A stretch of DNA of 64,000 nt from COE1 sp949066965 (GTDB lineage Bacteria > Bacillota > Clostridia > Lachnospirales > Lachnospiraceae), in the NCBI GenBank assembly GCA_949066965.1, contig CARTDA010000003.1:1-64000 (forward strand), given 5' to 3'. Shown one piece after another: positions 1-6,404 of this stretch. The notes under the pieces were generated by a model. It did no database searches. It was not told the origin of the DNA and worked only from the letters and a program-made list of their open reading frames with translations. Both the position numbers and the translations under genes were made by a program. Each line of letters starts with the position of its first letter. Position 1 is the first letter of the stretch.

Positions 1-78
1 TTCGCAAAAGAGCCATTTTCGCGAAAGCGCCGCGGCAGTTCCGCCAGGAACTGTTCGCGTAAAATATGCTTTTGCGAA
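1..78. other. attL with two inverted dif-like sites (folded attachment structure)
   Basis: Bases 1-10 (TTCGCAAAAG) pair perfectly with 69-78. Bases 15-25 (ATTTTCGCGAA) pair with 54-65 with one bulged base. Bases 36-42 (CAGTTCC) pair with 47-53 around a 4-nt loop. The unpaired parts are 11-14 opposite 66-68, and 26-35. Read linearly, 1-25 and 54-78 are two dif-like sites in opposite orientation, each made of a TTCGC-type arm, a short centre and an inverted arm. This is the architecture by which the single-stranded CTX-phi genome folds to make its Xer target. The role as attachment site is inferred. Confidence 0.6.
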
Positions 79-97
79 ACAGTCGGCACGCATCCCC

Positions 98-298
98 CTA
101 ACTGTCACTGGTTACATAAATTATTAACACGTTTTCCCTGATGTCGCACTGTTTCATTTCCATGCCGCCGAACCGCCTGGAAACACCGGACGGGGCGCCG
201 CCCCCGACATACACGTCACCGGCGGAATTCCCGCGCCTGATGCTCACGTGCCGGAATTCCGGAAGGGAAAGGATCTCCAGCAGCTCTGATATCTTCAT
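98..298 (-). CDS. Small prophage protein of unknown function (66 aa)
   Basis: This short gene follows rep with no gap (rep stops at 300). I chose the ATG at 298 because GGGAGGTGA lies 8 nt upstream; the ATG at 307 is too close to it. The product is small and soluble with no membrane segment. The N-terminal helix-like stretch (KISELLEILSLPEF) is followed by a Gly-rich middle and a beta-like end (NVLIIYVTSDS). I recognise no family. It is the last gene before the folded att structure and is probably co-expressed with rep. Confidence 0.55.
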   Translation of the reverse strand: MKISELLEILSLPEFRHVSIRRGNSAGDVYVGGGAPSGVSRRFGGMEMKQCDIRENVLIIYVTSDS

Positions 299-299
299 G

Positions 300-881
300 T
301 CATTCACCTCCCGTGTATCTTTTTCTTGACTTCATGTATTCCTTTATCACGTATGTCCCCGAGTCGCACAGCACACGGAACCAGTCAAACCGTTCCCTGC
401 GCGCGTACATCAGCAGGTCACAGCAGTTCAGTACGTCGTTATCGTCGCAGAAATCCAGCATCTCCCCTATTGCCTTGTACTTGTCGATTGCAAGCCCTAT
501 GATGTCGGCATAGTCTGCACCCCCGAAACAGTGCACGTCATCCGTGGAATACTGCGCCTTGTCCGGGTTGTCCAGGTGGCACAGGTACCTTGCATAGCCG
601 CGCAGCGACTGCACCGCCTCACAGCCGACGCCCCCGATCCGGTCAAACACCTCCTGTGCCTGTTCCCTTGTCTTGACGCCCTCAAACATAATCATCACGT
701 GATGGTGTGGTTTTTTCCCTTCACCTGTCGGATTGATGTCCCTGTCATGCAGCGGACTGACGAAACAGGGGATCTTTAATTCCCCCGCAATGGAGAGCCA
801 GTCAGGCGGCGCGCTCTCCGGATAGACCACCGTTGCATAGTTCCTTGTTCGCCCGGAACCACGGGACTTTGTTTCGCTCAT
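300..881 (-). CDS. Rolling-circle replication initiator, Rep_2 family (HUH endonuclease)
   Basis: 193 aa. It resembles RepB of the pMV158 plasmid family: an N-terminal YATVVYPESAPPDW block, VSPLHDRD, then the metal-binding HUH-type KPHHHVM (His 59-61) and a tyrosine region GYARYLCH (Tyr96, Tyr99), one of which should be the nicking tyrosine. RepB proteins of this family are close in length (about 210 aa). The start at 881 is chosen because the homology begins there and GGGAG lies upstream; a longer reading to 1031 would run through the origin. It should nick the hairpin at 988-1020, about 110 bp upstream on the same strand, to start rolling-circle synthesis of phage ssDNA. Family assignment is confident; use as phage replication protein is inferred from context. 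Confidence 0.85.
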   Translation of the reverse strand: MSETKSRGSGRTRNYATVVYPESAPPDWLSIAGELKIPCFVSPLHDRDINPTGEGKKPHHHVMIMFEGVKTREQAQEVFDRIGGVGCEAVQSLRGYARYLCHLDNPDKAQYSTDDVHCFGGADYADIIGLAIDKYKAIGEMLDFCDDNDVLNCCDLLMYARRERFDWFRVLCDSGTYVIKEYMKSRKRYTGGE

Positions 882-1401
882 TCTTATCAACTCCCTAAAT
901 TTGTATGTTTTTACTAGGAATCCGCAGTCTGCAGTACCAGAGTCTTTGTATATAATGAATAAAAAAGTGGTGTGTGAACAATGAACACCCATGGGCACAG
1001 TCGTAGTGCGTGCCCATGGGAGCCGTCCCACAGGCTAATCGACATATGAACTGTCATTCATACGTCCTGGAGATGGAACCCCGGGGCAGGATGTCTTTCC
1101 CGGCCGGGGAAAAAGGGCATTTATAAGGCGCGGCTGAAATTATCCCAAACCCGGGAGACACTGCCGCGGATGCAGCATGCCATAAGCCGGAAGCGGAGCA
1201 AAAATACAACGACCCCAGTTCCGCCGCTACATACTTAATCCGGGGGGTAGCCACGCAGAAGCTATATCCGGGCCGCTTGCCGCTCCCGGATTTGGAAGCC
1301 GTGACGCTCCTCAGACGCCGGGGAAGGCCAGCCGCGCGCCTGCGCTTACCGCGGCCGGCCTTCTGGATGAATGCAAACATTTTACATTCACCGGCTGTCC
1401 T
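882..1401 (-). other. Main intergenic region of the prophage: replication origin and packaging-signal candidates
   Basis: These 520 bases between the Zot and rep genes hold no convincing gene. They contain the dso hairpin (988-1020), a 7-bp stem AATCCGGG-type repeat (1266-1272 with 1285-1291) and a long GC-rich hairpin with 12 of 13 pairs (1324-1336 with 1350-1362). In known filamentous phages the region beside the origin carries the packaging signal, an imperfect hairpin on the virion strand, so the 1324-1362 hairpin just downstream of Zot is the best candidate. It could instead be a terminator or a second-strand origin. Confidence 0.55.
988..1020 (-). other. Double-strand (rolling-circle) origin hairpin with pMV158-like nick motif
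   Basis: A perfect 11-bp inverted repeat (CCCATGGGCAC at 988-998 and its complement at 1010-1020) encloses an 11-nt loop. On the minus strand the loop reads GCACTACGACT. The pMV158-family nick site is known to be TACTACG/AC exposed in a hairpin loop, so CTACG/AC here predicts a nick between the complements of 1002 and 1001. The hairpin lies just upstream of rep and on the strand that rep and all virion genes use. Confidence 0.75.
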
Positions 1402-2301
1402 TTACTTCCGTTTTTTCCGCGACATGCGTATGTAGTGTCTTGACGGATTCTTGACATTGTCCATGTTGTCCGGCGTGTTACACTGGAGGGACAGGATTTC
1501 CGCTTCCGTAAGCATGTCCCCTTCCCTGCAGCTCTTTGCCAGGTTGCCGACACATGCCAGCGTGTCATATGCCGCAAAGTCTGAATCCCTGATGAACCAG
1601 CCGTAGCGGGAGAGCGGGGCAACCATCGTCGGGTCCGATGCATTCTCCAGCTCATAGGCATCATATGCGGCATGTACCATGACACGCCAGCATTTGTTGC
1701 ACGTAATCACGGAACTGGTTACCTGCCGGAGCAGTGCATCGACATGGTTGAAACGCTGGGAAGTATAAACCAGTGAGATGTGGTGGTGCCTGCATGTCAG
1801 GAGTGTGTTCAGGAATAACGGGTCAATGTTGGTCTTGAAACTCCTTGAATTGAGCTGCACGCTGAATTCATCACCCAGGACAAGGGTAACTGTCAGCGTG
1901 TCATTCTCCATGTCATACCTGCGCATGGTGTCAGCCACGCTGACAAGCTGTGAAAGGGAGACAAACTTTTCATAGGGAATGGAAAGCTCCACATTCGATA
2001 TGACATGCACACGCTGCATGACCCATTTTTTACGGTCAGGGTCATAGACCTTTTTGTTGTTGTACCTGTCAAAGTTGTCAAGCACGTAATGGACAGCGCT
2101 TAAGGTCTTGCCTTTTCCGAACAGTCCGGCATAGCAGCGTATTTCCCCGGTGCGGGGCAGGCGCCACCTGCAGTAACGGAACCAGGAATAAACATCCATG
2201 CAGGCATAGACGGCAGTCTTTACCGGGTTGAGGACGACAACCCTCACACAGACACTCAGGTACATGGCAAAACAGACTACCATAAATATAATCCAGGACA
2301 A
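1402..2301 (-). CDS. Zot/pI-type phage assembly ATPase
   Basis: 299 aa. An N-terminal membrane segment (about residues 1-25) is followed by an ATPase domain with Walker A GLFGKGKT (residues 59-66) and a Walker B-like LVLGDEF. In filamentous phages the Zot/pI protein sits in the inner membrane and uses ATP to drive extrusion of the virion. I chose the TTG at 2301, preceded by AGGTGA 6 nt upstream. The gene before ends at 2307, and the longer reading to 2358 would overlap it by about 50 bases. The protein is shorter than many proteobacterial Zot proteins and lacks a long exported C-terminal tail, as expected for a Gram-positive host without an outer-membrane secretin. This is the marker gene that identifies the element as an inovirus. 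Confidence 0.85.
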   Translation of the reverse strand: MSWIIFMVVCFAMYLSVCVRVVVLNPVKTAVYACMDVYSWFRYCRWRLPRTGEIRCYAGLFGKGKTLSAVHYVLDNFDRYNNKKVYDPDRKKWVMQRVHVISNVELSIPYEKFVSLSQLVSVADTMRRYDMENDTLTVTLVLGDEFSVQLNSRSFKTNIDPLFLNTLLTCRHHHISLVYTSQRFNHVDALLRQVTSSVITCNKCWRVMVHAAYDAYELENASDPTMVAPLSRYGWFIRDSDFAAYDTLACVGNLAKSCREGDMLTEAEILSLQCNTPDNMDNVKNPSRHYIRMSRKKRK

Positions 2302-2306
2302 GAAAA

Positions 2307-2450
2307 TCACCTCGTCTTTCCGACCGATGCCACGGCATAGGCTATGTTGCTCAGACACTCCAGTGCGGATATGAACAGGATAAGCCCCACAACAACCTGC
2401 GGGGTAAATTCATCCGCACCATTACATATAAATTCGATTGCACTCTGCAT
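2307..2450 (-). CDS. Small single-span membrane protein, likely minor virion protein (47 aa)
   Basis: Not a long reading frame but well supported. ATG at 2450 follows AGGGGG by about 6 nt; the frame ends 6 nt before the Zot start and begins 10 nt after the stop of the previous gene. The product starts MQSAIEFICNGADEF, has one hydrophobic segment (VVVGLILFISALECL) and ends with basic SVGKTR. Size, position and topology fit the pVI/pVII/pIX class of tip proteins of filamentous phages, but there is no sequence evidence for which one. A holin-like role is a less likely alternative. Confidence 0.65.
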   Translation of the reverse strand: MQSAIEFICNGADEFTPQVVVGLILFISALECLSNIAYAVASVGKTR

Positions 2451-2459
2451 AAAAACCCC

Positions 2460-3113
2460 CTAATCCTTATACCTGCGGGCAGAAAAATTCCTGAATATGT
2501 ATTTCAGTTTCCTTTCGGCCCATACAAACAGTAACAGAAAGATAATGGTGTCAAGCTGGGACGAGACATGGCCGAGCTGCTGGTCTGCGGATGGGGCAGC
2601 ACCATCGTGCAGTGACAGGGTTTCCGTTTCACCTCCAGGTTCCGTTCCACCCCCGGTGCCGACTTCCGTCCCGCCTTCAGTACTGGTTTCTGTCCCGGTG
2701 CCGGTTTCCGTTTCACCTTCAGGTTCCGTTCCATCCCCGGTGCCGGTTTCCGTTTCATCTTCAGTGCCGGTTTCCGTTCCGCTTCCGTTTTCTGTTTCGC
2801 CTTCAGGTTCCGTTTCACCTTCAGGTTCGGATTCCGGCTCTGTCCCCGGACCTAAAACCGTTTCCGTATCTGGTCCGGGATGCGTTTCAGACACTGCTTC
2901 AGTTTCTGCACCAGCCGTCTCCGTCCCAGCATCCTCTGGTGATGCTTCATCGGAAAGTCCGGATATCTCATCATGTCCTCCGGTGTGACCGGCTGGTTCC
3001 ATATCCGCATCTTCTGCATGTCCTGTCGCATCATCCTCATCGAAAGCAGCATCCTGTCCATTTCCCCGTCTATCTTTCTCATCTTTTTCATAAACCTGGT
3101 ATTTTTCATACAT
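2460..3113 (-). CDS. Glu/Thr/Gly-repeat protein with C-terminal membrane anchor
   Basis: 217 aa. Residues 1-60 are acidic and polar. About residues 60-160 are low-complexity repeats rich in Glu, Thr and Gly (GTETGTEDE, GTEPEGETET). The C-terminus holds a membrane segment (DTIIFLLLFVWA) and a basic tail (FRNFSARRYKD). There is no obvious signal peptide. ATG at 3113 has AGGAGGG 6 nt upstream. It lies between the adsorption protein and Zot, where pVI-type minor virion proteins normally sit. The repeats recall the Gly/Ser/Glu-rich linkers of M13 pIII. I infer a virion or assembly protein with an extended flexible domain. A second open frame exists here (2852-3118), but only this frame encodes the anchor and spans the whole gap between neighbours. 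Confidence 0.65.
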   Translation of the reverse strand: MYEKYQVYEKDEKDRRGNGQDAAFDEDDATGHAEDADMEPAGHTGGHDEISGLSDEASPEDAGTETAGAETEAVSETHPGPDTETVLGPGTEPESEPEGETEPEGETENGSGTETGTEDETETGTGDGTEPEGETETGTGTETSTEGGTEVGTGGGTEPGGETETLSLHDGAAPSADQQLGHVSSQLDTIIFLLLFVWAERKLKYIFRNFSARRYKD

Positions 3114-3124
3114 TCCAATCCCTC

Positions 3125-3286
3125 CTAGTTAAATATGCGGAACAAAAAATAAAGGATAATAAATCCTATGGCAGAATAAAGGAAAACCTGCCACAGGTTG
3201 ATGTCATAGCCGAACAGGCTGATGCCGGTGGTCATGACGGCATAACACAGGTCAAAAATACTCTTGACTATCCCGATAAGAATCAC
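3125..3286 (-). CDS. Small membrane protein coupled to the adsorption protein (53 aa)
   Basis: The frame starts at GTG 3286, which overlaps the TGA of the pIII-like gene in a GTGA junction, a classic translational coupling. An in-frame ATC at better spacing from GGGAGGTGA is a very rare alternative. The product has an amphipathic N-terminus (IGIVKSIFDLCY) and a hydrophobic C-terminal half (WQVFLYSAIGFIILYFLFR). It ends just before the Shine-Dalgarno sequence of the repeat-rich gene. Size and placement suggest a minor filament protein. No homologue is recognised by eye. Confidence 0.6.
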   Translation of the reverse strand: MILIGIVKSIFDLCYAVMTTGISLFGYDINLWQVFLYSAIGFIILYFLFRIFN

Positions 3287-4692
3287 CTCCCTGCAAAACG
3301 CATGATGACAACAAGGACTATGCTTGCCCCCAGCAGGAGTATCACGGGCTGCGGGAGAAATCCAAAGACAGAATTAACAAGCGATGGAAATGCCCCAAGC
3401 GAATCCTTAAGTCCGCTGAGGGTTTCATAAAGCCATTTAAGGGCATTCAGGATACTGTTGTCAGTCGGAAAATCCGGATCGGTGGGATTGGGCGGGAGGG
3501 GATTGGGCGTGGTATCTTCCCAGTCACCCGGTTCGGGGTCAGGATCGGAAGGCATGGGGGTCGGGTCAAAATCATCAGGGACATATTCCTCCGGAAGGGG
3601 ATCACTGCCAGTAGGTTCAAGTATCCACGTATCACCGTCCTCCCTGACCATTTCATAATTAACCCTGTACGTCCTGCTCCGGCAGAATTCACCATCCACG
3701 TAGCCAAAACACTGTGCATAAACATATTTGGTTTCAAAGGCATAGATTTTACTGTAACCATATTTGGCATAAAGGGCACTAAAAAGGTCTGCCTTTGTGT
3801 AAATCATTTTTTCCTTCAGTGACCTTGCACATCTCATGGAAACAACATTCTGCACCCCGTCACCCGAAAGGGAGAGGACGCCATTGCTATAAATGGGGTC
3901 AAACATCTTCTCAAAATAATTACCATAGTAGGTAAATTTTATATAGGAATCCTTTATGTCTGTTTTATAAGTCCACTCATATCGTGTCCCGGCCTCCTCG
4001 TCAGAAATGAAATTCCATCCGCTGTTGTCGGAATTCCTCTTGACTGACCACTTTTGGTAGGCATGGGCGCCAAAGGAAGCCAGGTCAAGGCTGCTGTTAT
4101 AAACAGCTTCTTTTTCCAGGGCGTCGTCACTCAGGTAATCGTCCCTGGTCAGGTCTACGGTGGCGGCAATGGCATCCACGTCGGGTTCGTCGACAAAGTT
4201 TATGACATTTGGTGCCGAAAGGGAAAAATTGGTGCAGTCCTGCGAACCCCAGATACCATGAGTGATTTCCACATAATAACAGGCCAGGCCGTTATTAAAT
4301 TCTTTTTCCTTTGCCTCGGGAATTGGAAGGCTGCCCTTATAGACCTGGGTGTCGCTCCCGGTTGTGTTTTCCTGCACATAGGAAAAGGCGGAAATTTTAA
4401 AGGGCATGTCAGAAAATACATATGTATGTATTTCATAATAACCAGGACGCGTGTCAAAACTGGTCCTGGCAGTCCTTACGTTGAAATGCCCGTCACCTTC
4501 CAGTGAAACAGAGTCGACACGGCTGACAGCAGTTTTTCCCGACATGTATCTTATCCTGACCTGAAAATATGCGTCGCCTTTTGCACGGTCGGCATGGACC
4601 ACAACAGGGACAAGCAGCTGCAGGGACAGCATGGCCAGAAGAAACAGGAACAGTGCCTTCTGGCAGAAACAAAACATCTTATGGGAACTCAA
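3283..4692 (-). CDS. pIII-like adsorption/minor coat protein
   Basis: 469 aa. It has a signal peptide with hydrophobic core FLFLLAMLSLQLLVPVVV and probable cleavage after VHA (about residue 34). A large beta-rich exported domain with many Tyr and Asp follows (about 35-370), then a Pro/Asp-rich linker (about 375-415) and a C-terminal membrane segment (VILLLGASIVLVVIM) ending in basic RFAGR. That is the layout of filamentous-phage attachment proteins: exported receptor-binding domain, flexible linker, membrane anchor released on assembly. The start is TTG at 4692, with GGAGGTGAT about 9 nt upstream. The receptor-binding domain resembles nothing I recognise, as expected for fast-evolving host-range proteins. 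It sits directly downstream of the coat gene. Confidence 0.75.
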   Translation of the reverse strand: MSSHKMFCFCQKALFLFLLAMLSLQLLVPVVVHADRAKGDAYFQVRIRYMSGKTAVSRVDSVSLEGDGHFNVRTARTSFDTRPGYYEIHTYVFSDMPFKISAFSYVQENTTGSDTQVYKGSLPIPEAKEKEFNNGLACYYVEITHGIWGSQDCTNFSLSAPNVINFVDEPDVDAIAATVDLTRDDYLSDDALEKEAVYNSSLDLASFGAHAYQKWSVKRNSDNSGWNFISDEEAGTRYEWTYKTDIKDSYIKFTYYGNYFEKMFDPIYSNGVLSLSGDGVQNVVSMRCARSLKEKMIYTKADLFSALYAKYGYSKIYAFETKYVYAQCFGYVDGEFCRSRTYRVNYEMVREDGDTWILEPTGSDPLPEEYVPDDFDPTPMPSDPDPEPGDWEDTTPNPLPPNPTDPDFPTDNSILNALKWLYETLSGLKDSLGAFPSLVNSVFGFLPQPVILLLGASIVLVVIMRFAGR

Positions 4693-4751
4693 AATATATC
4701 ACCTCCTAAAAAATAAAGGAGCCTGACGACTCCTTTACATGAAATACCGGA

Positions 4752-4952
4752 CTACCGTTTGGCCGCCCCCTTGGCAGCACGGAACACCCCTAAGCCGACA
4801 CATGCAAGGCCGCACACCAGGTAGACATTCAGTGGGTACTCCGTGAAGAGTCCCATGACGGACTTGACCAGGTCAAGCGCGCCGTCAAGGCCGTCCACGG
4901 AAGTGGTGGTAGTGCTTGATGCCAGAACCAGGGGCAGTGCAAGTTTATGCAT
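4752..4952 (-). CDS. Major coat protein (pVIII-like)
   Basis: 66 aa from the ATG at 4952, preceded by AAAGGAGGTGA; the frame is open further upstream but without a ribosome site. A short hydrophobic leader (MHKLALPLVLAS) is followed by an acidic/polar stretch (VDGLDGALDLVKSV), one membrane span (VYLVCGLACVGLGVF) and a Lys/Arg/Ala tail (RAAKGAAKR). Leader, acidic surface segment, hydrophobic core and basic DNA-facing end match the known design of filamentous-phage major coat proteins, as does the mature size of about 50 aa. The strong ribosome site fits a highly expressed structural gene. Confidence 0.8.
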   Translation of the reverse strand: MHKLALPLVLASSTTTTSVDGLDGALDLVKSVMGLFTEYPLNVYLVCGLACVGLGVFRAAKGAAKR

Positions 4953-5012
4953 ACGGTTCACCTCCTTTCCATACCGGCCATTTGTGACCGGGTTCATTGC
5001 TTGACATGCGGG

Positions 5013-5279
5013 TCACCCCTTCTTGCCGTCAAGGACGACGGATTCGACGGAACCCCAGCGGTTGTACTGGACGGTGATCCTGGAACCGACGGGGAAGGCG
5101 GCACACTGGTCATACATGGGGCTCTTGTTGGATATAAAGATGGTGTCGACCTCCCTTCCCTCAAAACGCTCGCGGCTGACCTGGTCACTGACACAGTGGA
5201 GTGTCAGGCCCACCACGGGGTTGTTTGTCTTCTTGGACACATAATCAACTTTTTCCTTACCTACGATTTCCTTTCCCAT
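5013..5279 (-). CDS. Putative phage ssDNA-binding protein (pV-like)
   Basis: 88 aa, soluble and beta-rich (VGLTLHCVSDQV, FPVGSRITVQYNRWG, SVESVVLDGKKG), which is compatible with a small OB-like fold. It lies directly upstream of the coat gene, the usual place of the gene V-type protein that coats new ssDNA and is displaced by coat protein during assembly. ATG at 5279 has AAGGAG 8 nt upstream. The function is inferred from size and position; no diagnostic motif is visible. Confidence 0.5.
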   Translation of the reverse strand: MGKEIVGKEKVDYVSKKTNNPVVGLTLHCVSDQVSRERFEGREVDTIFISNKSPMYDQCAAFPVGSRITVQYNRWGSVESVVLDGKKG

Positions 5280-5326
5280 CCCATTTTTCTCCTTTTCTTC
5301 TCTTTCATGTAGATAATTGTTAACGG

Positions 5327-5512
5327 TTACCTGGAGGCATCGGCAAGCTTCCTGACATCCGAAACGGAGAGCTGCAGGTTCCTGGTAAGTTTCAGGTTTA
5401 TCCCCCAGTAGTCAGCCTTCAGCACGTCAACGGTATCATGGTGTTCCTGCGTCATGCAGGTGAGTATGTCCCTGAAGTTTCCAAAGTTCCCGATGTTTGT
5501 CTCGATTGTCAT
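5327..5512 (-). CDS. Small prophage protein, first gene of the minus-strand phage operon
   Basis: 61 aa from ATG 5512, chosen because AAGGAGG lies 8 nt upstream. The product starts MTIETNIGNFGNFRDIL and ends with a helix-like LQLSVSDVRKLADASR. It is soluble with no membrane segment and belongs to no family I recognise. It is the first gene transcribed away from the repressor operator region and precedes the ssDNA-binding and coat genes, so it is probably an early replication or regulatory factor. Confidence 0.55.
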   Translation of the reverse strand: MTIETNIGNFGNFRDILTCMTQEHHDTVDVLKADYWGINLKLTRNLQLSVSDVRKLADASR

Positions 5513-5585
5513 GGCCTGTACCTCCTTGCTGGACAGGCAGGGGAGCGGCATTTGTAACTATTCCCCATGCCTTGAATTTAGTAAA

Positions 5586-5697
5586 TGCTAAAATGTTCGG
5601 TTTTAGCACCTAGATTAATAATAATACATAAATGTGCTTTTTTGCAACATTAAAATGTGCTAAAATTAAACACAAAAAATAAGACAATGTGCTAAAA
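5586..5697. promoter_or_regulatory. Operator region of the prophage repressor
   Basis: A perfect inverted repeat TGCTAAAA-N7-TTTTAGCA occupies 5586-5608. Two direct copies of TGTGCTAAAAT follow at 5656-5666 and 5688-5698, and extended alignment gives 17 of 18 matching bases spaced 32 bp apart, about three helical turns. All share GTGCTAAAA-type half-sites and lie between the divergent repressor gene and the minus-strand phage operon. They are the likely binding sites through which the repressor controls both directions. Confidence 0.65.
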
Positions 5698-5708
5698 TCA
5701 AACAAAGG

Positions 5709-5942
5709 ATGGTGAGGTTCTTGTATGTAGAAACATTCAAAGAAAAATTAACGGAAGCAAGAAAAAATACAGGTTTTACGCAAAAGGAAGTATCTAAAGA
5801 TTTAAACATCCCACGAAGCACACTGGCAAATTATGAATGCGGAAGAACAGAACCAGATTTAGAAACATTGGCAAAATTAGCAGATTTTTACGAAGTCAGC
5901 ATTGACTGGCTTTTAGGAACTAAAGGTAAGAATAGGATATAA
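5709..5942 (+). CDS. Cro/CI-family helix-turn-helix repressor
   Basis: 77 aa, almost entirely an HTH_3 (XRE) domain: FKEKLTEARKNTGFTQKEVS, then NIPRSTLANYECGRTEPD and LAKLADFYEVSIDWLLG. There is no C-terminal peptidase or dimerisation domain, so it is a minimal repressor. The start is uncertain: ATG at 5709, or the in-frame TTG at 5721 with GGTGAGG just upstream. It is divergent from the phage operon, with repeated TGCTAAAA operators between them, and is therefore the probable lysogeny regulator. It is markedly AT-richer than the virion genes. Confidence 0.75.
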   Translation: MVRFLYVETFKEKLTEARKNTGFTQKEVSKDLNIPRSTLANYECGRTEPDLETLAKLADFYEVSIDWLLGTKGKNRI

Positions 5943-5945
5943 AAT

Positions 5946-6221
5946 ATGAAAATTACATTTTTAATCATTGTATTGATATTTGTAGGTATCTTATTTTTGA
6001 TTAATTTTGATGATTCACTAAAAGCAAAACTAAATATCATGACAGGGCTGCTGTTTACAATAGTAATCCTGCTTGCTGCAATTGCAGGCATGCTGTACCC
6101 GCAGTACAGGAACAGCCAGGACATAAGGGACACATTTCAGGAATCCGGCATCCCGGATGAATCCGGCCGGCGGACAGGGGGCAGTGCAGGGCGGGGGGAA
6201 CCGGCAGTGCCAGGACCATGA
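5946..6221 (+). CDS. Small two-span membrane protein in the repressor operon
   Basis: 91 aa starting 3 nt after the repressor stop. It has two hydrophobic segments (about residues 4-21 and 32-51) and a polar, Gly/Arg/Pro-rich tail. The base composition changes sharply at about codon 40, from AT-rich to the GC-rich composition of the rest of the element, which suggests the tail was acquired or extended by recombination. Membrane proteins cotranscribed with a repressor often give superinfection immunity; that role is only a guess here. Confidence 0.5.
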   Translation: MKITFLIIVLIFVGILFLINFDDSLKAKLNIMTGLLFTIVILLAAIAGMLYPQYRNSQDIRDTFQESGIPDESGRRTGGSAGRGEPAVPGP

Positions 6222-6341
6222 AAGTCCCCCACGTTTGCGACCAGTACCCATATGGTACAGTTCGCCCAGAGGGACCCACCCTTGCCGTGTAGGTTCATGG
6301 CAGGATGGACACGGTGGAATGGCAGGGGTGCGCAGAGGGCA

Positions 6342-6362
6342 AAAACCCGCCGGGCGGGTTTT
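6342..6362 (+). terminator. Terminator after the repressor operon
   Basis: AAAACCCGC (6342-6350), a 3-nt loop and GCGGGTTTT (6354-6362) form a strong stem with A and T tracts on both sides, so it can work on either strand. It closes the plus-strand repressor transcript. Confidence 0.7.
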
Positions 6363-6404
6363 ATGCGCACATGGACATTAAAATTGTCAGCTGTTTTCCC
6401 TCTG

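Noticed and set aside
1054..1380. Minus-strand open frame of 108 codons between Zot and the origin
   Set aside because: It has no ribosome site, its composition follows GC-rich hairpins rather than codon bias, and it would cover the predicted packaging-signal region.
2852..3118. Alternative minus-strand frame (88 codons, Met-rich) inside the repeat-rich gene
   Set aside because: It would need a TTG start and ends in the middle of the repeats; the 217-codon frame includes the C-terminal membrane anchor and fits the neighbours.
2591..3430. Long plus-strand open frame opposite the repeat-rich and pIII-like genes
   Set aside because: It mirrors the Glu/Thr/Gly repeats on the other strand, has Arg/Phe/Pro-rich low complexity and no ribosome site.
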